A stretch of 64,000 bases of DNA from Pseudomonas sp. FeN3W. GTDB lineage: Bacteria > Pseudomonadota > Gammaproteobacteria > Pseudomonadales > Pseudomonadaceae. The position numbers and the translations under genes are program-made. The notes beneath the pieces are model-generated. The model was not told the DNA's origin, ran no database searches, and was given only the letters and a program-made list of their open reading frames with translations. Positions 58,989 to 64,000 of the stretch are shown here, piece after piece. Where the stretch lies: positions 4,045,001 to 4,109,000 of the forward strand of contig CP136010.1 of assembly GCA_030263805.2 (NCBI GenBank), given 5' to 3'. Numbering within the stretch: position 1 is the stretch's first letter; the number at the start of each line of letters is the position of its first letter.

Positions 58989-61610
58989 ATGTCCGTACGC
59001 TTCATTCCAGATGCGCTCAGTGCAGAGGCAGGTGCCGTAGAGCAACTCGCATCCATTCCTCGGCTGCCGCCGCTGCACATCGACCGGCCCAGGTTGGCTC
59101 GTGCGCTGCTCGACACCGATTGCCGCCTGCGCCTGATCTGCGCCCCAGCCGGGTTTGGCAAGACCGTGCTGATGAGCGAGTGCGCGCGGTTGGTGCCTGC
59201 GGGCACACGCCTGGTGTGGCTGGATCTGGGTGGACGGACATGTACGGTTCAGGCGCTGTACGGCCAATTGAGCGATGCACTGGGGGAGCGGGCGGACAAG
59301 GATGATCGTTCCGAGAGCGACATGCTGGCTTTGCTGCGACAGGTCCGGCAGCCGCTGTGGATCATGCTCGACGATTATCCGCGTGATTACAGCCCGGAAC
59401 TCGACGCTTGCATGGATATGTTGCTGGACATGGGGCCGGCACAGGTCAGTTGGTGGGTATCCAGCCGCCGCCAGCCGGCATGGAAGCTTCCACGGCTCCT
59501 GCTGCAAGGGCACCTTCTGGAGTTGGAGGCGGAAGCGTTGGCGTTCACGGCCGAAGAGCTCGAGCAACTCCTGAATGTCCATCGTCTGGCGCTCTCGCCC
59601 GAGACTTTTCAGCAATTGCATCGTGTGATGGAGGGGTGGCCGGCTGGCGTCTGCCTGATGTTGCTCCACGCCGATGAGCAGGCCCTGCGAGAGCGTCTGG
59701 TTGCCGGGACGCCATTGCTGCGTGATTACGTCCAGCGTGAGGTCATGGCCGGACTGAGCGATGAAGTGCGGCGGGCCATGCTGGCGCTGGCGCGTATGCC
59801 GCGTTTCTCGGCAGAGCTTTGCGACCATGTGCTCGACGGTGTTGGTCGCGAAATTCTCGATATCCTCAAGACGCTCCAGCTCTTCATTCGACAGATCGAT
59901 AACTGCGGTGAGTGGTTTCGCCTGTGGAAGCCGCTGGCGCTGATGCTGCAGCGCTCCGCAGAAACGGCCGCGCCGACTCAGGCTCATCTGCGTGCCTGTC
60001 AGTGGTTTGCCAGTCGCGGCGAGATGCGCGAGGCGGTAGAGCATGCCCTATGGGCCGGTCAGCCTGAAGTTGCGGCCAACTACCTGCAGCGTTACGGACA
60101 GGAACAGCTGCTGATCGGCGATAACGTATCGCGCTTTCTGAAATGGCGAAGCGAACTGCCACAGGACCTGTTCGCCAGCACCACGCGCCTGATCGTCTTG
60201 CAGGGCTGGGCGCTGATCATTTCGGCGCGGCTTGATGAAGTGGACGACTGTCTGGCGGAGTTGGCCAAGTTCTTCCCCCAGCCTGATGCGCGCCGGCAAG
60301 CTCAATTGTTGGCCCAGTGGCAGGCCCTGCGGGGGTTTCTGGCCCGTCTGCGCGGTGAGCCCGAGGCACGCCAGAACTGCCTGCAGGCGCTCGAGGTGCT
60401 GTCTGATCATGCCTGGGCGCAACGCGTGCTCTGTTATCAGGTGCTTACGCAGCAGGCGATGGCCGAAGGTGAGCTTGAGCTTGCTCAACAATACAACAGC
60501 GAAGGTATGAAGCTCGCACGGCTGAAAGGCAGCGTGCTCTACGAAGTGATGCTCAGCGTCGACCGCATTCAGTTGCTTGAACTCACCGGTGAATTCGAGC
60601 GTGCGGTTGGCGTGTTGCACGAGACGCTCCAAGCGTTGCGTGACACCGTTCGGCGCAGCCCCCTCATCGGGAGGTTGCAACTGCTGCAGGGACACCTGCT
60701 GGCTTACCAGGGGCTCGATGAGCCGGCACAGGAGGCGTATCAGCTCGGTAAGACGGAAACCGAAACCTGCGGCGATTCCTACTGTTTCTTCGGCTATGTC
60801 GGTCTTGCCGAGCTTGCGGCGCGCAGCCACGAGTTTGCCAGCGCCTATCATTGGCTGCGTGACGCCGAGCGCTTGGCTCAGTGGCGACATGTGCCGGAGG
60901 CGAGGTTCCGCGGCATCTTGCCGCTGATAAATGGTGTGGCCTGGCTGCATCAGGGCGAACTGCGCAAGGCGCGTGGTGCCCTGTACCAGGTACTGGAACT
61001 GTATGAAGGGCGCGGTTTCCTGTCGCCGTCCGGGTTCTACGAACTGTTGCCTCGGGTGCGGCGCTATCTGGCGGTCATCGATGTGCTCGAAGGGCAGCCG
61101 GTACGCGCAATCGAAGCTCTGCGTGAGCAGATCGAGCAGAATCTGCTTGCTCAGCGGCTGGGGCTGGCATGCGAATGTCGCTTCAGTCTGGCAGAAGCGT
61201 TACAGGTCGATGGTCAGGTCGCTGCGGCAGAGCTGGAGCTGCGTCTGGCGCTCGGTGAGGCCGCGCGTCAGCATCTGGTCAAACCCTTGTACGAACTGCA
61301 GCATCGACAACCGCAGTGGCTGGCACGGGTGCTGCCCGCGGCAAAGGGTGAATCGCTCCGGCAGCGGTTGCTGAGCTACGAGCGTGAGCCGGAAGTGACG
61401 CTCCCGGCAGCCGATGAGACGGTGCTGAGCAATCGCGAGCTGACGGTGTTGCGGCTGATCGCCCAGGGGTGTTCGAACCAGGAGATTGCCGAGCAGCTGT
61501 TCATATCTCTGCATACCGTGAAAACCCATGCGCGCAGGATCAACACGAAGCTGGGTGTCGCGCGCCGTACTCAGGCCGTGGCGAAGGCCAAAGCGCTGGC
61601 TTGGCTCTGA
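58989..61610 (+). CDS. Large MalT-type LuxR-family ATP-dependent regulator
   Basis: This 873-residue LAL regulator has an N-terminal STAND ATPase (Walker A ICAPAGFGKTVLMSECARL near 48-66, Walker B LWIMLDDYPRD). A long helical TPR-like middle (about 350-780) probably senses an inducer. The C-terminal LuxR helix-turn-helix is LSNRELTVLRLIAQGCSNQEIAEQLFISLHTVKTHARRINTKLGV. The ATG at 58989 follows AGAGAACC. It comes directly after the DUF1302/DUF1329 operon, which is its most likely target. Confidence 0.92.
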   Translation: MSVRFIPDALSAEAGAVEQLASIPRLPPLHIDRPRLARALLDTDCRLRLICAPAGFGKTVLMSECARLVPAGTRLVWLDLGGRTCTVQALYGQLSDALGERADKDDRSESDMLALLRQVRQPLWIMLDDYPRDYSPELDACMDMLLDMGPAQVSWWVSSRRQPAWKLPRLLLQGHLLELEAEALAFTAEELEQLLNVHRLALSPETFQQLHRVMEGWPAGVCLMLLHADEQALRERLVAGTPLLRDYVQREVMAGLSDEVRRAMLALARMPRFSAELCDHVLDGVGREILDILKTLQLFIRQIDNCGEWFRLWKPLALMLQRSAETAAPTQAHLRACQWFASRGEMREAVEHALWAGQPEVAANYLQRYGQEQLLIGDNVSRFLKWRSELPQDLFASTTRLIVLQGWALIISARLDEVDDCLAELAKFFPQPDARRQAQLLAQWQALRGFLARLRGEPEARQNCLQALEVLSDHAWAQRVLCYQVLTQQAMAEGELELAQQYNSEGMKLARLKGSVLYEVMLSVDRIQLLELTGEFERAVGVLHETLQALRDTVRRSPLIGRLQLLQGHLLAYQGLDEPAQEAYQLGKTETETCGDSYCFFGYVGLAELAARSHEFASAYHWLRDAERLAQWRHVPEARFRGILPLINGVAWLHQGELRKARGALYQVLELYEGRGFLSPSGFYELLPRVRRYLAVIDVLEGQPVRAIEALREQIEQNLLAQRLGLACECRFSLAEALQVDGQVAAAELELRLALGEAARQHLVKPLYELQHRQPQWLARVLPAAKGESLRQRLLSYEREPEVTLPAADETVLSNRELTVLRLIAQGCSNQEIAEQLFISLHTVKTHARRINTKLGVARRTQAVAKAKALAWL

Positions 61611-61781
61611 GAGCCAGGAGTCGTCTAAGCGATCATTCGCCGTTGCGTCTGAAACAGAACAGTTCAGGCACAGCGATTCGCTGCAAGCCTCGAGGCTGGC
61701 AGGCGAAGATGGATTCTTGTTTTTGTTGGGTAAGTTTCGGGGGCGGAGCGGCGCAACCTGCAGGCAGTCAGGTTGATGACA

Positions 61782-62051
61782 TTACACGGGTGCGGGTTGG
61801 AAGCCTCCGTGGGTCATCCGTTGTGGCAACTGCTCGCCGCGCTCGATGGCCAGGCTGACTTGCAGGCTGGTGATGAGTCGCTGCAATTGCTGTTGATCGC
61901 GCCATTGGTCGGCACTGATGTAGCGCTTCACTGCAACGCCTTCCGAGCCCGTCAATGTCAGCAGAATGCTGCCATCGGGCTTCTCGATGCTGAAGTTGAC
62001 GTTGTAGCGCGGACGAAACACATCACTGATCTTCTGAAATGGACTCGTCAT
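61782..62051 (-). CDS. DUF3509-family small protein
   Basis: This 89-residue protein has SDVFRPRYNVNFSIEKPDGSILLTLTG and a C-terminal VAVKRYISADQWRDQQQLQRLITSLQVSLAIERG, the features of the Pseudomonas DUF3509 family. No signal peptide or Cys is present. It stands alone on the minus strand, converging on the large regulator. The function is unknown. Confidence 0.8.
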   Translation of the reverse strand: MTSPFQKISDVFRPRYNVNFSIEKPDGSILLTLTGSEGVAVKRYISADQWRDQQQLQRLITSLQVSLAIERGEQLPQRMTHGGFQPAPV

Positions 62052-62167
62052 GCCTGGATACCTGTGTGAGGGGTTGCCAGCAATGGACCAGGCAAGGCGA
62101 TGACAAGTTTCCCGGGCGCAACGGCTTGACCGCGCAAAAATGTCGCGGGCATACCTGCCATCTCATT

Positions 62168-62422
62168 TCATGCCTGCGCAGTCAGCTCCGTCAGAACATC
62201 GGGGCTGCTCTTGAATGCCTTGGCAAACAACTCGCGGTGCCTGGCCATGTAGATGCCGATATCTTCGGCTTGCTGTTCGCTCAGCGACGGCGAAGCTTGC
62301 TGCAACACCGCAGCTAGCGCCTCTGCCAGCTCAAGCATCTTGTCGTGACGATCGGCTTCGGCTTTATCCATGAACAAGCGCTCCAGGTCCCGACTGCTGC
62401 GGTACACCACTTCGACGGCCAT
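62168..62422 (-). CDS. yebG: DNA-damage-inducible protein YebG
   Basis: This 84-residue protein shows the YebG N-terminus MAVEVVYRSSRDLERLFMDKAEADRHDKMLELAEALAAVL and a helical remainder. E. coli yebG is SOS-regulated through LexA, and a perfect LexA box lies upstream of this copy. The biochemical role of the family is unknown. No neighbour is co-transcribed with it. Confidence 0.88.
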   Translation of the reverse strand: MAVEVVYRSSRDLERLFMDKAEADRHDKMLELAEALAAVLQQASPSLSEQQAEDIGIYMARHRELFAKAFKSSPDVLTELTAQA

Positions 62423-62451
62423 TTACCACCTCGGTCATTGGCAGATTGATA

Positions 62452-62467
62452 CTGTTTATTTGTACAG
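62452..62467 (-). promoter_or_regulatory. LexA (SOS) box upstream of yebG
   Basis: CTGT and ACAG flank an 8-bp AT-rich centre (TTATTTGT), an exact CTG-N10-CAG match. It lies 30 bases before the yebG start, in the promoter region. Confidence 0.9.
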
Positions 62468-62518
62468 CATAAGCGGCTGCGGCGAAGATTGAAAGTCTGC
62501 GCAGGAAGCGGAGTTTCG

Positions 62519-62983
62519 TCAGTTCTCGAATCGGCCTTGCACGCGTTCGGCCCGAAACTCCAGCGTGGCGGCGCGGTAACCGGCGCGCAGCAGCGGTAGC
62601 GGCAGGCAGGATTCCCAGCTTGCGCCGGGCTGCAGACCACCTGCCCCCTGGTAGTCCGGTGCATCGTAGGCGCGTCGCGCCAGGTTGGTGCGCGAGCCCG
62701 GCGCATAGGCGGCGACTTCCCACTGCAGGCTCTGCAACTTCTTGTCGGTGTGATTGTGCAGGCGCACATGCAGCGGCTGCCCGCCGGCGCAGCGACGAGG
62801 GTCGTGAGTCAGCTGAATTTCGATACGAGCGAGCAACTGCTCTTCGCGATGCTCCTGCCAGAGTACCCAGCCAGCGACCAAGGCAAGGCCGAGCACGGCA
62901 CCCAGTGAAATGGGTACGGCCCTGAATGGATAGCGGATCAGCAGCACCAGCCAGGTCAGGATGAGCAGAGCGCCAATCAGCAT
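62519..62983 (-). CDS. Membrane-anchored small protein, function unknown
   Basis: This 154-residue protein has two N-terminal hydrophobic helices (about 2-16 and 24-42, MLIGALLILTWLVLLI and LGAVLGLALVAGWVLW). A soluble, probably periplasmic domain follows with two Cys (RRCAGGQ near 65 and WESCLPLPLL near 129) that could form a disulfide. LHVRLHNHTDKKLQSLQWEVAAY suggests a beta-sandwich. Relatives in Pseudomonas are sometimes labelled multidrug transporter, which this sequence does not support. It is a single gene. Confidence 0.7.
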   Translation of the reverse strand: MLIGALLILTWLVLLIRYPFRAVPISLGAVLGLALVAGWVLWQEHREEQLLARIEIQLTHDPRRCAGGQPLHVRLHNHTDKKLQSLQWEVAAYAPGSRTNLARRAYDAPDYQGAGGLQPGASWESCLPLPLLRAGYRAATLEFRAERVQGRFEN

Positions 62984-63105
62984 GGTCGAGTACCGACGAT
63001 CAGGTGGTTGGGCAGCATGAACGTTCTCCGTTGCGATGGGGGCATGCTAACCCGTGGCGGCGGACTCCGGGCAACAACGAAGTGGCAAGCATTTGTCGCA
63101 GGATG

Positions 63106-63561
63106 TCAGTCGTCCAGTTTGCTGCGGCTGGCCAGACGTTCCAGTGCAGCGCGAAGCTTGGGGTCGCGGATGCCATCAGCTGCCGCCTGAATGCTGTCGG
63201 CGGCGTTGCTCGAAAGCGGTTGCGTACGCGCCGGCGTGTGCCTGGGCGGGGGCGGTGGCTGTACCTTGAACTGGATACGCGTCAGGCCGGCGAACTCTTC
63301 GAGCACTTCCAGTTGACGTTGCAGACGCCGCTGCTGGTAGCGCATCCGTGTCGCCCAGTGGCCGTCAGTGACGATAAGCAGCAGACAACCTTCGCGCCAG
63401 GATGCCACGCGGCAGTGTTCGCGTGCTGCGGGCTGCAACTGGCTCTCCAGCAGCTGTTGCAGACGATCGAGCCGAAGGGCTTCGCCGAACAAAGCTCTGA
63501 GCGGCTTCGCTTCGCGCAACAATGAGGCAGGAGCACGAGCCGGCGACGGGCGAAAGGCCAT
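63106..63561 (-). CDS. DciA-type DUF721 protein
   Basis: This 151-residue protein has the DUF721/DciA domain at the N-terminal side (about 10-105): LLREAKPLRALFGEALRLDRLQQLLESQLQPAAREHCRVASWREGCLLLIVTDGHWATRMRYQQRRL. A Pro-rich and helical tail follows. DciA loads the replicative helicase DnaB in bacteria lacking DnaC. It is divergent from secA, as in other Pseudomonas. The ATG at 63561 (MAFRPSP) gives the family length; the upstream open frame has no support. Confidence 0.85.
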   Translation of the reverse strand: MAFRPSPARAPASLLREAKPLRALFGEALRLDRLQQLLESQLQPAAREHCRVASWREGCLLLIVTDGHWATRMRYQQRRLQRQLEVLEEFAGLTRIQFKVQPPPPPRHTPARTQPLSSNAADSIQAAADGIRDPKLRAALERLASRSKLDD

Positions 63562-63843
63562 GATGGTCCGAGATGCTTGGTAGAAGCGTGAATGGTAGCA
63601 GAAGCTGGTTCGGGGAATATCCTGCCGCCTCCGGCTTTGGCGTGCTGCGCAAATGCCCAGCCTAGAGGGTTTATCGCCTGCCAGCTGCGAATATACAGGT
63701 ACCCGGTAGCGCGTCCGTTGCGTCATGGTGCTGCGCAGTCAGGCACCTTTCCTCACTGCCGTTTCCGAGTAGAATGGCCCCTTTGCACGCAGCCGTGACC
63801 TCGCGGACGTGCCTCCATCCCCAGCATGGAAGTCTTTGTCGAT

Positions 63844-64000
63844 ATGTTTGCGCCTTTATTGAAGAAACTCTTTGGAAGCAAGAATGAGCGTGAGGTCAAA
63901 CGCATGCTCAAGGCGGTGCAGTCCGTCAATGCCCTCGAAGAGCAGATGCTGTCGCTCTCCGACGAGCAACTGCGCAGCAAGACCGAAGAGTTCAAGGCCC
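63844..64000 (+). CDS. secA: Protein translocase ATPase SecA, N-terminal part
   Basis: The first 52 codons are visible: MFAPLLKKLFGSKNEREVKRMLKAVQSVNALEEQMLSLSDEQL. This matches the SecA N-terminal helix that binds SecYEG. The frame is open at the window end. The 280-base space to dciA holds its promoter and leader; no secM-like gene was seen. Confidence 0.95.
   Translation, partial: MFAPLLKKLFGSKNEREVKRMLKAVQSVNALEEQMLSLSDEQLRSKTEEFKA

Noticed and set aside
1..64000. CRISPR array, prophage or dedicated anti-phage system
   Set aside because: I found no regularly spaced direct repeats with unique spacers, no phage structural or integrase genes, and no known defence gene set. The only TA-type genes are the transposon pair and the antitoxin fragment.

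Overview
The window is high-GC Pseudomonas chromosome. The right half (39216-58739 and 61782-64000) keeps the core gene order of P. aeruginosa: ychF-pth-rplY-prs-tRNA-Gln-ispE-lolB-TPR lipoprotein-hemA-prfA-prmC-moeB-murI-pagL, then uraA-upp-hpt, and dciA/secA at the end. The gene content fits a mendocina/oleovorans/stutzeri-type species, but the species cannot be fixed from this window alone.

The left third (1-20372) is accessory. It is a heavy-metal island followed by mobile DNA. It holds a CusBA/CzcBA-like RND efflux operon with a divergent two-component system (1-4444), a chromate module chrBA (4543-6844), and what looks like a nickel/cobalt-type regulon under a CsoR/RcnR-family repressor (6942-11281). 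That regulon has a frameshifted NreB-like MFS exporter behind a perfect G/C-tract operator, a leftward operon (His-rich membrane protein, HupE/UreJ-like permease, membrane-anchored periplasmic protein, 40-residue lipoprotein), and a repressor-yqaA-traX unit. The traX gene is cut short where mobile DNA begins. An IS21-family element with an intact 8-bp target duplication (11772-14376) sits inside remnants that carry a candidate tyrosine-recombinase core site. A truncated Xre/ParS antitoxin follows. Next comes a 5.2-kb Tn3-family transposon (15127-20372) with recognisable 39-bp inverted repeats. It carries an RHH/PIN toxin-antitoxin pair, a tnpA with two compensating indels, and a mercury cassette merR/merT-merP-GDCCVxC that has no merA.

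The middle (20493-38736) is metabolic. It contains a five-gene branched-chain-type (HAAT) ABC importer, the sulfate importer sbp-cysTWA with oscA upstream, and a sulfonate/sulfate-ester style cluster. That last cluster has an enhancer-binding-like protein with a degenerate GAFTGA loop, a TauD-like dioxygenase, and one ATPase and permease served by two paralogous binding proteins. A rearrangement point follows, where a threonine synthase fragment is fused to the remains of a divergent MerR-type promoter region driving an old-yellow-enzyme gene.

The right half is mainly housekeeping: translation (prfA, prmC, rplY, pth, two tRNA-Gln), tetrapyrrole, isoprenoid and nucleotide salvage genes, and envelope functions (lolB, pagL). 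A DUF1302/DUF1329 outer-membrane pair lies beside a large MalT/LuxR-type regulator. A LexA-controlled yebG and the start of secA close the window. Four single-base frame breaks (nreB-like, tnpA twice, merT) are confined to the accessory third. They could be genuine decay or assembly errors.
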